Part shown: in pieces, positions 8,395 to 17,204 of the stretch | Position numbering within the stretch: position 1 is the first letter of the stretch | Layout of the letters: each line of letters starts with the position of its first letter | Source: Burkholderiales bacterium | GTDB lineage: Bacteria; Pseudomonadota; Gammaproteobacteria; Burkholderiales; Nitrosomonadaceae | DNA: 36,900 bases | Direction of reading: 5' to 3' | Assembly: GCA_024235755.1 (NCBI GenBank) | Contig: JACKLV010000021.1 | Location: 1 to 36,900, forward strand | Translations under genes and position numbers: made by a program | The notes under the pieces: generated by a model | What the model was told of the DNA's origin: nothing | Databases searched by the model: none | Seen by the model: only the letters and a program-made list of their open reading frames with translations

Positions 8395-9081
8395 ATGAAA
8401 AAACCGTTATTAATTAGTCTGAGCATGGGCATACTGATGATATCAACTGCCGCCTTGACCACGGCCATGACACCCACCATCAAAATTGCAGACCTGAGAG
8501 ATACCGTTAATCTCGAAACACTGATTCCGGCATCGTTTAACGACTGGAAAATTGATGCATCCATCGTCCCATTGCAAGTCGACCCCAAGACTCAAGCACA
8601 ACTGGATAAACTATACAATCAAACGCTAGCCAGAACCTACGTCAATTCACAAGGCATACGCGTTATGCTCGCGGTCGCGTATGGTGGCGATCAAAGCGAT
8701 CAATTGTCGCTGCATAAGCCTGAAGTGTGTTATTTGGCGCAGGGTTTCGAAATCAAACAAAATACTGCCGGAGAAATTGCCACCCAGTTTGGGGATTTGC
8801 CTGGCAGACGTTTACTGGCAATACGTGGCAATCGTATCGAGCCAATCACCTACTGGGTAACTATAGGCGACAAAGCCGTCTTATCGGGTATAAACCAGAA
8901 ATTACAACAAATCCGCTACGGTTTGTCCGGAAACGTACCCGACGGTATGCTGGTACGTGTATCAACACTCGGTGCGAATACTGATCAGGCATTCCAAATA
9001 CAAGAATTTTTTATACAGGATATGTTGTCATCCATGGAAATCAAAATGCGTAACAGACTGATCGGAACATTCGATCTCTAG
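8395..9081 (+). CDS. epsI: EpsI family protein, exosortase B-associated
   Basis: EpsI proteins accompany exosortases, either as separate genes as here or fused to the exosortase C-terminus; their exact role is unknown. ATG at 8395 is preceded by a good ribosome site GGGAGA at 8385-8390, which decides the start; an in-frame start at 8314 would overlap xrtB by 55 bp and has no such site. The 228-residue product has an N-terminal hydrophobic segment (residues 4-24) and the family motif HKPEVCY at 107-113. It probably faces the periplasm. Confidence 0.9.
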   Translation: MKKPLLISLSMGILMISTAALTTAMTPTIKIADLRDTVNLETLIPASFNDWKIDASIVPLQVDPKTQAQLDKLYNQTLARTYVNSQGIRVMLAVAYGGDQSDQLSLHKPEVCYLAQGFEIKQNTAGEIATQFGDLPGRRLLAIRGNRIEPITYWVTIGDKAVLSGINQKLQQIRYGLSGNVPDGMLVRVSTLGANTDQAFQIQEFFIQDMLSSMEIKMRNRLIGTFDL

Positions 9082-9116
9082 CACTGAATGCAGACTGTTG
9101 CAATCCGGTCGACACA

Positions 9117-10604
9117 ATGAACTTTTTCTCTGCTTCAGGCAACCAGGTAAATTCAACATTATTCATTATCCTATTCGGTATACCGTTTGCCCTGTTTTTC
9201 GGTCTGGTTGCCGTAACCGCAAACCCACTACTTATTGGCTTTGCAGTCGCATTGATCATAGGCTTTGCTTTTTTAGCCAAACCAGACTGGATCATCTGGT
9301 TGATACTGACACTGGGATTACTGGTGATTGGCGTACTACCGCTTTTTATTCATGAAGGCTTGGCAGCCAGGAGCGCATGGAGTCTTTCTATACTGGGTTT
9401 TTTTCTAATGAGTGTCAGTTTTTTAAAGCTCCTTTCAACACCTGGCATTCAAAAAGAAACGCCAGTTTTTATCTGGCTTGCTTTATTATTCTTTATATAT
9501 GCAGTCTTATGCACATTAGCTAACTGGCAATCCACAGGCGAATTTCTTGGTGGCGCAAAGCGCTACTTCCAAATGTGGGGGTTTATCTTTGCATTGTGCT
9601 GGCTGTCTCTGAACGAGCAAAAAATGCAACGCTGGCGATTATTTATTTTATGCATCGCCATGGCACAACTGCCACTTGCAATTTACCAGTTGATTACATG
9701 GGTTCCCTTCCGGGAAAACATAAAAAATGCTTATCCCCATATGGTGCCGATTGATGTCGTTGCAGGCACATTCGGTTCGAGTATTACTGGGGGTGGCGCG
9801 AGCGCCGAGATGGCTGTTTTTTTAATTATCATATTAGGCTTTATATTGACGCGACGAATGGAAAAGACGCTGTCAACCAAATATTTTGTCCTGTTAACAC
9901 CAATTATCATAGCACCGTTATTCTTGGGTGAAACAAAAGCAGTACTATTCATGCTGCCGCTCATGTTCATCGTGCTCTATCGCCATAAAATAATAAAACA
10001 GCTACGCTTCTGGTTACTGAGTTTCACAGTTATCATGTCGATAACAATCTTCGCTGGTTACACTTATTTGAGCTTTATGCCAGAAAAGAGCGGAGAAGAA
10101 CTTATTTCCGACACAATTGCATACAATTTTCAGGACAAAGGCTACGGCGGTTACTATTTAAATCGGACTACAGCCATTACTTTTTGGACACAAAATCAAC
10201 AAATCAGTGATCCGGTACCCTTTTTCTTTGGGAACGGTCTAGGCGCATCGCACAGCGCAACAGGGGGACATATTGCTGCACGTTATCCCGGATACGGAAT
10301 TAATCTGACTGCGGCATCCACACTGCTCTGGGACTTAGGAATAGTCGGTCTTGCCTTATTTATTAGTATTTTAATGCTGGCCTGGCGATGCGCCAACCGG
10401 CTAATACAGGAAACGACTTCCCCAGCCGTTCGAGCAGATGCTACAGCCATACAAGCCGCTTTAGCACTTTTTGCCTTTTATCTATTTTACCGGATCGGCG
10501 TTCTGGAACTCTTAAGTTTCCAGATTGTATTTTCAGTTCTGCTAGGCTATCTCGCCTGGCTATATCGACAGCATTTATTATCTGCTCAAAAACAAACCGC
10601 ATGA
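9117..10604 (+). CDS. O-antigen polymerase/ligase-like membrane protein
   Basis: This 495-residue protein is hydrophobic throughout, with roughly twelve predicted transmembrane helices and a large periplasmic loop at about 315-400 (around FQDKGYGGYYLNRTTAI). That layout is typical of the Wzy/WaaL superfamily, which polymerises lipid-linked repeat units or ligates glycans. Its place between epsI and a flippase makes the polymerase role the more likely one. Sequence conservation in this superfamily is low, so polymerase and ligase cannot be separated by eye. Confidence 0.8.
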   Translation: MNFFSASGNQVNSTLFIILFGIPFALFFGLVAVTANPLLIGFAVALIIGFAFLAKPDWIIWLILTLGLLVIGVLPLFIHEGLAARSAWSLSILGFFLMSVSFLKLLSTPGIQKETPVFIWLALLFFIYAVLCTLANWQSTGEFLGGAKRYFQMWGFIFALCWLSLNEQKMQRWRLFILCIAMAQLPLAIYQLITWVPFRENIKNAYPHMVPIDVVAGTFGSSITGGGASAEMAVFLIIILGFILTRRMEKTLSTKYFVLLTPIIIAPLFLGETKAVLFMLPLMFIVLYRHKIIKQLRFWLLSFTVIMSITIFAGYTYLSFMPEKSGEELISDTIAYNFQDKGYGGYYLNRTTAITFWTQNQQISDPVPFFFGNGLGASHSATGGHIAARYPGYGINLTAASTLLWDLGIVGLALFISILMLAWRCANRLIQETTSPAVRADATAIQAALALFAFYLFYRIGVLELLSFQIVFSVLLGYLAWLYRQHLLSAQKQTA

Positions 10605-10611
10605 GCCAGTG

Positions 10612-12123
10612 ATGTATACAGCAACCGAATTAAAATACAGTGCACTACATTTTCTCACTGGTAAAGCAGTATCTGCGCTTCTCACGCTAATTATCCTTTT
10701 ACTGTTGGTAAGATTACTGACCACAGAAGAGTACGGTATGTATGTACTTCTGGTCGCAGGCATGGAACTTGCACTGGCGATACTATCTTTCGGTCTGCCC
10801 TGGTTATCGGCGCGATACTTGCCTGAATTTCGATTGTACGGTAATCACTTACAAATCAAACAATTCATATGGCAGATAGTCACGCTGCTATCCATGTTAC
10901 TCATATCTGGCTGTCTTTTACTTTTTTTTATAATCCCATGGCTAGTTCCTACAGAATTGATACTCTATGCTGGGATAGCAAAATGGTATTTACTGGTATT
11001 ATTATTCGAAGGCTTGAACAGGCGTATCCGGGAAAATATTCTGGGTCCTTTGATGCAACAACGTATTGCTCAAATCAATTTGGTCGGTCGCAATATGAGT
11101 TTTTTATTATTGCTTGGTTTTATTGCTTCCCACGAAAGCATTCACTTGTATCATGTCGTCATTGCCGAGATCATAGCATCTGCACTTAGTCTGCTATTCG
11201 TAATGTACGCACTGGCCCGGCATCTAAAAAGCTACCAAGAAGTAATCCGTCCGAATGATTGGAGCAAACCAGCGTGGTCAAGAATGTGGCTCGTTGCCCG
11301 CAACATGTATTTCAACAATCTGGTGACACTTTCATATAGTCCGCAGACACTTATTTTTTTATCGCAGCGGTATCTGGGAATTGAAGCCACCGCACTGTTT
11401 GGCTTCTTATGCAAATTATATCTCCAGATAGCGAATTATTTGCCTGCCCGATTATTATTCAACTTGATTCAGCCTAAACTAGTCGCTTCCTATATCAACT
11501 CGGGCAGTATGCAAGAATTAATGCGTAATGCGAATCTGGCTGGAAAATTCAGCTTATTTGTGCTTATGCCGGTTATTATTTTTACTTGGCTTGCTGGAGA
11601 CGAACTACTCAATTTATTAAGCAGTGGCAAATTCACGTCATCAGGCAGCTATTTAGTGGGTTTAATGCTAGCCCTAATTCCTTTCAGCCAGCACCGTATA
11701 TTGACCACCATTGTGGTTACTATCGATAAAAACCATGTTGTTTTATGGAGCGGACTTCTGGGCGCGCTTTCCTTACCGTTGGCTTATTTCTTTTTGGAAA
11801 CGGATAAAGGGTTGTGGGGGCCGATTACTGCGATTATCGTTGGTCAAGTACTGTATAACCTTACACTTATTTTTTACTTGGTGCGTCATACCACATACCG
11901 TCCGGATTCAATCGGATTTGTCAAGTTAATGCTTGCATCAGCAAGTGTGTTTTTCGTTGTGCAATTTCACGTTATTCAGTTGCAAAGCGTATTTAGCCTA
12001 CTCGTTATGATGTTGACAGTCACAGGATTCTTCTTATTGTCGGCTTTCTTGATCAAACCTTTTAAAACAGAAGAACGGGAACGACTCAATAGTTTTATAA
12101 ACAAAAAAATATTTATCTGGTAA
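10612..12123 (+). CDS. Oligosaccharide flippase (Wzx / polysaccharide transporter family)
   Basis: The 503-residue product starts with the pattern LKYSALHFLTGKAVSAL, a typical first helix of Wzx/MATE-like polysaccharide flippases, and has about twelve to fourteen hydrophobic segments. Flippases of this type move lipid-linked repeat units across the inner membrane to the polymerase. A GTG immediately before the ATG (10609) is an equally possible start. The gene begins 7 bp after the Wzy-like gene, so the two are cotranscribed. Confidence 0.88.
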   Translation: MYTATELKYSALHFLTGKAVSALLTLIILLLLVRLLTTEEYGMYVLLVAGMELALAILSFGLPWLSARYLPEFRLYGNHLQIKQFIWQIVTLLSMLLISGCLLLFFIIPWLVPTELILYAGIAKWYLLVLLFEGLNRRIRENILGPLMQQRIAQINLVGRNMSFLLLLGFIASHESIHLYHVVIAEIIASALSLLFVMYALARHLKSYQEVIRPNDWSKPAWSRMWLVARNMYFNNLVTLSYSPQTLIFLSQRYLGIEATALFGFLCKLYLQIANYLPARLLFNLIQPKLVASYINSGSMQELMRNANLAGKFSLFVLMPVIIFTWLAGDELLNLLSSGKFTSSGSYLVGLMLALIPFSQHRILTTIVVTIDKNHVVLWSGLLGALSLPLAYFFLETDKGLWGPITAIIVGQVLYNLTLIFYLVRHTTYRPDSIGFVKLMLASASVFFVVQFHVIQLQSVFSLLVMMLTVTGFFLLSAFLIKPFKTEERERLNSFINKKIFIW

Positions 12124-12218
12124 TCAGGCAGCATAACGAATTTTCCGATTGAGATCATTCAAACATACGTCTGGGTTTCTTAATTTTTGTATTGACTGAT
12201 ATATTAGTGTGATTTGCA

Positions 12219-13091
12219 GTGAAAATTAATTTCATTGGTATTGGCGCACAGAAATGCGCTTCGACATGGATACACCGTGTGTTATCGGATCATCCTGAAG
12301 TGGTCATTTATCCTGGTAAGGAAATTGATTTTTTTTCTGTTTATTATGATCGGGGCTACCAATGGTATGAGAAGCAACTGGGAAAACCCGGTAAAGCAAC
12401 GGTGGCAGGCGAAGTGTCAACTTCGTATTTCGCCGATAGCGATTCACCCGAGCGCGTATTTCATTACAATCCTGACATGCGTATCATCTTGTCACTGCGC
12501 GACCCAATTGAACGCGCTTTTTCAAATCATTTGCACGAAGTGCGGCTTCAGCATATGACCGGACAAAATCTTACTTTTGAAGCTGGACTAGAAAATAACC
12601 CAATGTATTTGCTGCAATCACGTTATTCGCTACATTTAGCGCGTTGGCTTACCGTATTTCCAATCAGTCAAATTCTGGTGCTATTCCAGGAAGATATACG
12701 CGACGATGCTATCGGACAATCACGAAAACTTTATCAATTTCTCGGCATATCAGATACGCATCATTCAGAATTCTTAAAGGAAAAAATCAATGTAAGCCAG
12801 AGGACCAAATACCCGCATATTGAACGTCTCGCTAGAACTGCAGGGCGACTGGGACGTGCTCTAGGCGCTAACCATTTAGTCGAAAAAGTTAAAAGGAATA
12901 ACTGGGTACGCCATTTTCGCCAATATAATGAAGTAAATTTGCGTCACATTGTTCCTGTTATGCATCTGTCTACAAAAAAACAGTTGGAAGAAATGTTAGC
13001 AGAAGACGTACTTGAATTGTCACGACAACTGGGGCGCACTGAGTTGCCTTGGCCAATCTGGCAAATCGTTAAATCGCAATTTCGCGAATAA
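12219..13091 (+). CDS. PAPS-dependent sulfotransferase
   Basis: The N-terminus carries the 5'-phosphosulfate binding loop GAQKCASTW (9-17), and LSLRDPIERAFSNH (91-104) is the 3'-phosphate binding segment with Arg94 and Ser102. These motifs define the Sulfotransfer family acting on carbohydrates or other small acceptors with PAPS as donor. The start is GTG at 12219; no ATG fits before the first motif. A 95-bp gap separates it from the flippase, and it is followed after 9 bp by the deacetylase. With the APS kinase fusion at 856-1905 it points to sulfation of the exopolysaccharide. The acceptor cannot be told from the sequence. Confidence 0.88.
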   Translation: MKINFIGIGAQKCASTWIHRVLSDHPEVVIYPGKEIDFFSVYYDRGYQWYEKQLGKPGKATVAGEVSTSYFADSDSPERVFHYNPDMRIILSLRDPIERAFSNHLHEVRLQHMTGQNLTFEAGLENNPMYLLQSRYSLHLARWLTVFPISQILVLFQEDIRDDAIGQSRKLYQFLGISDTHHSEFLKEKINVSQRTKYPHIERLARTAGRLGRALGANHLVEKVKRNNWVRHFRQYNEVNLRHIVPVMHLSTKKQLEEMLAEDVLELSRQLGRTELPWPIWQIVKSQFRE

Positions 13092-13100
13092 GAGCTGATT

Positions 13101-13889
13101 ATGCGTGCAACTATCTTGATGTATCACATGATTGATACACCAGTCACCCCGGCAGAAACTCGTTTTTGTCGTACTCCAGAAAATTTTCGCAAGGATATGC
13201 AATTAATCCGCAGCGCAGGATATAACGTTGTACCATTGAAAACACTGTTAGATGCTTTAGTTAAAAAGACTCGGCTTCCAGATAAAGCCCTAGTCATAAC
13301 ATTTGACGATGGCTTGGCTTGCAATCATGACAACGCCTTACCCATTTTGCAGGAATTTGATTTTACGGCTTCAATTTTTGTTGTAACCGGTAAAATAGGT
13401 GGACATAATGATTTTAGCAGGCCTTATGGCTTTTCCCGCAGACGTATGCTGACTGCCACTGAAATTCGGTCTTTGACTGAAGCTGGTATTGATATTGGCA
13501 GTCATACCGTCAGTCATCTTATGCTGGGAAAAACTGAAATACAGACAGCCATCAATGAAATCCGTAATAGCAAAGCAATACTTGAAGATATACTTGGCCA
13601 GAAAGTATCGCATTTTGCATATCCTTTTGGCAGCTGGAATCCCGATATACGTGATGCAGTGATGTCTGCAGGCTATGCCGGCGCATGTTCGACTATGCCG
13701 TGGCAGAACAGGCTCGATACCGATCCTTATCTATTACGCCGTTCTGAGATAAAGGGGCACGACACCTCGTGGCAATTTCGATTAAAGCTTCGCTTTGCAA
13801 CCAACACCATGCCGCCTGTCGCTGAAACGCGCCACGCAGCGCGAAGATTTCTTGAAAAAACTGGCCTTATCCCTTCCCGCAAACGCTGA
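13101..13889 (+). CDS. Polysaccharide deacetylase (NodB domain)
   Basis: The NodB fold signatures are all present: TFDDG (67-71, Asp69 the catalytic base and Asp70 a metal ligand), HTVSH (His135 and His139, metal ligands) and YPFG (174-177). Such enzymes remove N-acetyl groups from amino sugars of chitin-like or EPS polymers. No signal peptide is visible, so the protein may act in the cytoplasm on lipid-linked intermediates, or be exported otherwise. Free amino groups could also be acceptors for N-sulfation by the adjacent sulfotransferase, which is an inference. It ends the plus-strand eps operon. Confidence 0.88.
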   Translation: MRATILMYHMIDTPVTPAETRFCRTPENFRKDMQLIRSAGYNVVPLKTLLDALVKKTRLPDKALVITFDDGLACNHDNALPILQEFDFTASIFVVTGKIGGHNDFSRPYGFSRRRMLTATEIRSLTEAGIDIGSHTVSHLMLGKTEIQTAINEIRNSKAILEDILGQKVSHFAYPFGSWNPDIRDAVMSAGYAGACSTMPWQNRLDTDPYLLRRSEIKGHDTSWQFRLKLRFATNTMPPVAETRHAARRFLEKTGLIPSRKR

Positions 13890-13984
13890 TCATTGCATCA
13901 ATATTGAAAAATTATAGCGTTACTCACGATTTTAGGAACTGATCTTTATTTGGATTGTAGCTAAAACAGTACATGCTGAACGGA

Positions 13985-14845
13985 TTATTTTTCTTTGGTG
14001 AAAAAAAGAATATCTTGAGGAAAACCAGATGTCGAAACTACTTCAGGCATATTTCTCCAGCTTCCCCAAACAATATCATGCTTTTGCTTTAGACCATGGG
14101 ATGCAAATTGAGCGACATAGAATTCGGATAAATAACCCACGGCAACCTCTGGCATAGCCTGATTATAAAAGTAGTGATCCTTTTCCCTGTGGGGGAATGA
14201 AATTCCGCTTGTTTCCTTTCCCTTATCCATTAGAAATGTAGTAATCATACAAGTACCTCCAGGTCTCAGCATTCTCGATATTTCAGTTATGTAGTTTTTT
14301 ACATCATCTGTAAGCATATGGGTAAAAACAGAAACTAGAAATATCACATCGTATGCATTGTCCTCGTAGGGAAATTTGTATGAAGAAGCAGGATTACTTC
14401 CACCAGGATTGTACTCGTCATTTTGAACATCTAGATATTCAAAGCGAAAGCCTTTGCGGCGAAATAATGAATTTTGCTGACATGATTCTAAGGATTTTTT
14501 TTCTATGTCCATTCCAAAAAATTTGCCATCATCAAGAATTCTAGACAATGCATATGCTGTCCTGCCGCATCCACATCCAATTTCCAGAACTTTGGATTGT
14601 GAATTAAGGTTTGCGTACTTCTTTAAATACTCAGCTAACTGAACACCAAATCTATCAAAACTCCTTCCGCCGAACTGCTTGGTCATTCCATTGGACCGCA
14701 CCCTTATAGAATATGGAGGTAAATTTGAAAGGCCATTTGTTAATCGGACAGCATAGTCTATTGGATTTATACACAAAAAAACCCAATTGAGTACTGGGTT
14801 TTGCCATGAAACGCCTGGTAACAGCTTCTTTAAAACCTTTTTCAT
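13985..14845 (-). CDS. Class I SAM-dependent methyltransferase
   Basis: The Rossmann motif I VLEIGCGCGRT and an acidic end of strand 2 (FFGMDIEKKSLE) identify a class I methyltransferase; YDVIFLVSVFTHM and LRPGGTCMITTF are the motif IV and post-IV regions of the Methyltransf_11/25 group. I chose ATG at 14845, giving MKKVLKKLLPG; an in-frame TTG at 14863 would overlap the preceding small ORF by 14 bp. Placed beside EPS and sulfotransferase genes it probably modifies a sugar or a lipid carrier intermediate, but the substrate is not evident. Confidence 0.85.
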   Translation of the reverse strand: MKKVLKKLLPGVSWQNPVLNWVFLCINPIDYAVRLTNGLSNLPPYSIRVRSNGMTKQFGGRSFDRFGVQLAEYLKKYANLNSQSKVLEIGCGCGRTAYALSRILDDGKFFGMDIEKKSLESCQQNSLFRRKGFRFEYLDVQNDEYNPGGSNPASSYKFPYEDNAYDVIFLVSVFTHMLTDDVKNYITEISRMLRPGGTCMITTFLMDKGKETSGISFPHREKDHYFYNQAMPEVAVGYLSEFYVAQFASHGLKQKHDIVWGSWRNMPEVVSTSGFPQDILFFTKEK

Positions 14846-14849
14846 CGTA

Positions 14850-15032
14850 TTATTCTTCGCCAAAAGAAAATTTTACACGGCGATTGCCATTCTTATTCAC
14901 ACAATGTTTCATCAGTGCAAACCACCACGGGTGCAATAAGCACCAAAATAGCCATATATAAGGATTCATACCGAATTTTATGTTGACGCCAGATTTGACT
15001 TTATCTAATAATGTATTACCTTTTACTATCAT
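14850..15032 (-). CDS. Possible small membrane protein, 60 residues
   Basis: A 60-codon frame with ATG at 15032, preceded by GAGA at a suitable distance, ends 4 bp before the methyltransferase ATG at 14845. The product has one hydrophobic, Trp-rich segment (about residues 23-41, PYIWLFWCLLHPWWFALM) and a basic tail ending FSFGEE. The close spacing to the methyltransferase is what translational coupling would look like. I do not recognise it, and a chance ORF cannot be excluded. Confidence 0.4.
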   Translation of the reverse strand: MIVKGNTLLDKVKSGVNIKFGMNPYIWLFWCLLHPWWFALMKHCVNKNGNRRVKFSFGEE

Positions 15033-15143
15033 ATTCGTTTCTCATGATAGTGTCCTCACAAAATAGCAATTTTTCTCATTCGGGATACTTCAACATTACA
15101 TTACTAGCAGTCCATCTGTGTGAATAAGCTTGACCTGCCACCT

Positions 15144-16049
15144 TCAAAACCCCCAACGGCGCAAAGTATCAGCCTGCAATCTATGCACCGTATCTATTTC
15201 TGACGCCGTCCAGTTACTAAGCCATGCTTCAGGTTTTGGCGTAAGTTTCAGCGATTCCACAATATCCCAAAAAGCGGCATCCATTTCATCGTTCAGTTCC
15301 ATAAAATCCAGAATACGTTGCAGCTGTTCACGTGGATCAATGAGTAATTCGTCGTAGCGTACCTCCAGTAAGTGATTGCTCTGAACCAATGCAGTCCCCT
15401 GTTCGAGTGAGTTCATTTCCATAACCCAGTTTTTTGCTGCAAGTTCTAGAGAATCAAAACCTTCTTCAACCATCTGCTTCGGTGTCTTGCCAGCCCAATA
15501 CAAGACATGTTCGTTCCACCATGCGACACGTAATAAGGAATAAGCCACTGCACGCCCATCCCTAATCACATGAATATACTTCGCATCTGGAAAGATTTGT
15601 TTAAAAATCGGCACTCTGCGATTATTGGCTGTACGCTTTGTCAACAATATCTCGCTATTGGATTTTTGAAGAATATGTTCAAATTTATTTAACAGACATT
15701 CAGCAACTCGAGGTTGAAGGTGATAATCATCAGCGGGCACTAGTGGAATATTGCAACTGGCATAGATCGATTCAGCTTCCGATGGAGTAGGCACAATAGC
15801 ATGCAGCCATTTGCGTCGCCTGTTAAAATATGCCCCCCCGTCTTTGTTAAACCAGCATTTGCGTTTATATTCGGGGAAAAAATTCAGCAAGCGCTGCAAG
15901 CAAGCCAAAAAGGGCAAATTAGGAAAGAGTCTCTGGTAATTGCTTAAATAGGCTATACGACGATGCGTTGCCAGAATTTTGTATAGCAGTGTTGTTCCTG
16001 AACGTCCAGCTCCTAGAATAAATACTACACGATTCCTGCTTTTATGCAT
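15144..16049 (-). CDS. Second sulfotransferase (Sulfotransfer_3-like)
   Basis: The PAPS 5'-phosphosulfate loop is ILGAGRSGTTLLYKIL near residues 11-26, and VIRDGRAVAYSLL is the 3'-phosphate binding segment. It is only distantly similar to the sulfotransferase at 12219-13091, so it should have a different acceptor. Two ATG codons stand in tandem; the second (16049) has the better distance to the ribosome site GGGAG and is chosen. It lies on the opposite strand to the main eps operon, between the small ORF and an unknown secreted protein. 301 residues is a usual length for the family. Confidence 0.88.
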   Translation of the reverse strand: MHKSRNRVVFILGAGRSGTTLLYKILATHRRIAYLSNYQRLFPNLPFLACLQRLLNFFPEYKRKCWFNKDGGAYFNRRRKWLHAIVPTPSEAESIYASCNIPLVPADDYHLQPRVAECLLNKFEHILQKSNSEILLTKRTANNRRVPIFKQIFPDAKYIHVIRDGRAVAYSLLRVAWWNEHVLYWAGKTPKQMVEEGFDSLELAAKNWVMEMNSLEQGTALVQSNHLLEVRYDELLIDPREQLQRILDFMELNDEMDAAFWDIVESLKLTPKPEAWLSNWTASEIDTVHRLQADTLRRWGF

Positions 16050-16267
16050 CATTTCTCCCAGTCAAGAACTGAATGTATTTCCGTGACCGATCCATGCAAC
16101 TCATACAGACAAGAAATTGTTAAGAGGTTTTGTTAGGCGCTCAATGGGCCTAGGTGGATTGTTCTGATCGAAGAATGATTTTCTTGTCACAATTCTGATT
16201 TGCTATGGGTTTGGTCAACTGGCTAATTTTAATAATAATTTACACATTTCGTCTCATCAACTCTTCA

Positions 16268-17146
16268 TCACCATACACCAGGTGGTGGATTCGAAAGAAA
16301 ATCTGTAATTGAAATCGTAGTAAATCGATTTCGCTCTGCATATTTCGCTCCCGTTTGATTCGGTCCCGGAGGATCTATCGTTGCGAAATAATGAGTTCTA
16401 GTTGTTGTTTTTATAAGGGAAAACTTAGAGAAACCCGCAGCCGGAACATATGTTTCAGGGTGAAAATCAGACAATACACTGTCAATAGCTGGGTAGTAAT
16501 CAACACCTACACTAGCAGCCAACTGTGCGTGTGCGGTATCGTCCGTTCCATTTGGATTGTCCAGTATAAGACGTGTTTTCATAGTTGCATAAACCGCCTT
16601 TATGTCTGCCCCATCAATTGCAAGTTTTGGCGAAATCCAACCATGAATCGGGTTCATCGCCGAATTTAACTTATAAGACATTTCCCCTGATGGTTCTACA
16701 CGGACATCAACGGAATCACTGGCTGTTGAAGGTGAAATGTGTAACTGGTGCTTTTGTCCATTTGGGTTTGTGACAGAATTAACCCTAACCCACTGGTTTG
16801 TTGATTTCTTCAATATATATAAATTTATATCAGAAACTATCACGCGCACATTTGTTGCGGCATGACTCTCCCCCGGATAGACGACAAACCAGGGTATAAT
16901 TGCATTCCAGTAATCAGAAGATTTATAAACTGGATTCTCAGGTTGCCACCACTGAGGTGAATTGTCTCCACGAGGAGCCGCCCCAAAATCGATTCTTGCC
17001 TGCTTTGCCCACCCAGCCGAATTAGGAGCCTGTAGCAATTTTACTTCGTTTAATAGCATGTCACCTTTTATATCATCAATCAATTGGGATAAGACTGAAT
17101 TACTCATGAAAAATGAAATCATGAATACGGTAACCGCTCTCTTCAT
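16268..17146 (-). CDS. Unrecognised secreted protein
   Basis: The 292-residue product has a clear signal peptide (MKRAVTVFMISFFMSNSVLS, likely cut near residue 20) and no later membrane segment. The mature part is rich in Trp, Tyr and Asn, with the segments WWQPENPVYKSSDYWNAI and HGWISPKLAI, which looks like a beta-rich extracellular or periplasmic protein. It has no PEP-CTERM tail, no lipobox and no known catalytic motif that I can see. A ribosome site GGGAAG precedes the ATG. Its promoter shares an operator and spacing with that of the rfbA-APS kinase operon, so it is probably expressed together with polymer precursor synthesis. I do not assign a function. Confidence 0.8.
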   Translation of the reverse strand: MKRAVTVFMISFFMSNSVLSQLIDDIKGDMLLNEVKLLQAPNSAGWAKQARIDFGAAPRGDNSPQWWQPENPVYKSSDYWNAIIPWFVVYPGESHAATNVRVIVSDINLYILKKSTNQWVRVNSVTNPNGQKHQLHISPSTASDSVDVRVEPSGEMSYKLNSAMNPIHGWISPKLAIDGADIKAVYATMKTRLILDNPNGTDDTAHAQLAASVGVDYYPAIDSVLSDFHPETYVPAAGFSKFSLIKTTTRTHYFATIDPPGPNQTGAKYAERNRFTTISITDFLSNPPPGVW

Positions 17147-17176
17147 TTAGCTTCCCAAATCATTATTAGGTTCATA

Positions 17177-17204
17177 ATTTTAGCCATACATATCTAATTT
17201 GTAA
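17177..17204 (-). promoter_or_regulatory. Predicted promoter of the unknown secreted protein gene
   Basis: Read on the minus strand, TTACAA (17204-17199) and TAAAAT (17182-17177) are separated by 16 bp. The start site would be near 17170, about 24 nt before the ATG at 17146. The -35 element is directly adjoined by the palindrome at 17205-17221, as at the rfbA promoter. Confidence 0.5.

Noticed and set aside
16108..16188. GACAAGAA/TTCTTGTC inverted repeat between sulfotransferase and the unknown secreted gene
   Set aside because: Eight base pairs with a 65-base spacer and no repeat of the pattern elsewhere; not a mobile element end.
16268..17146. Secreted protein as PEP-CTERM substrate of XrtB
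   Set aside because: The C-terminus (ITDFLSNPPPGVW) has neither the PEP motif nor a membrane helix and basic tail.
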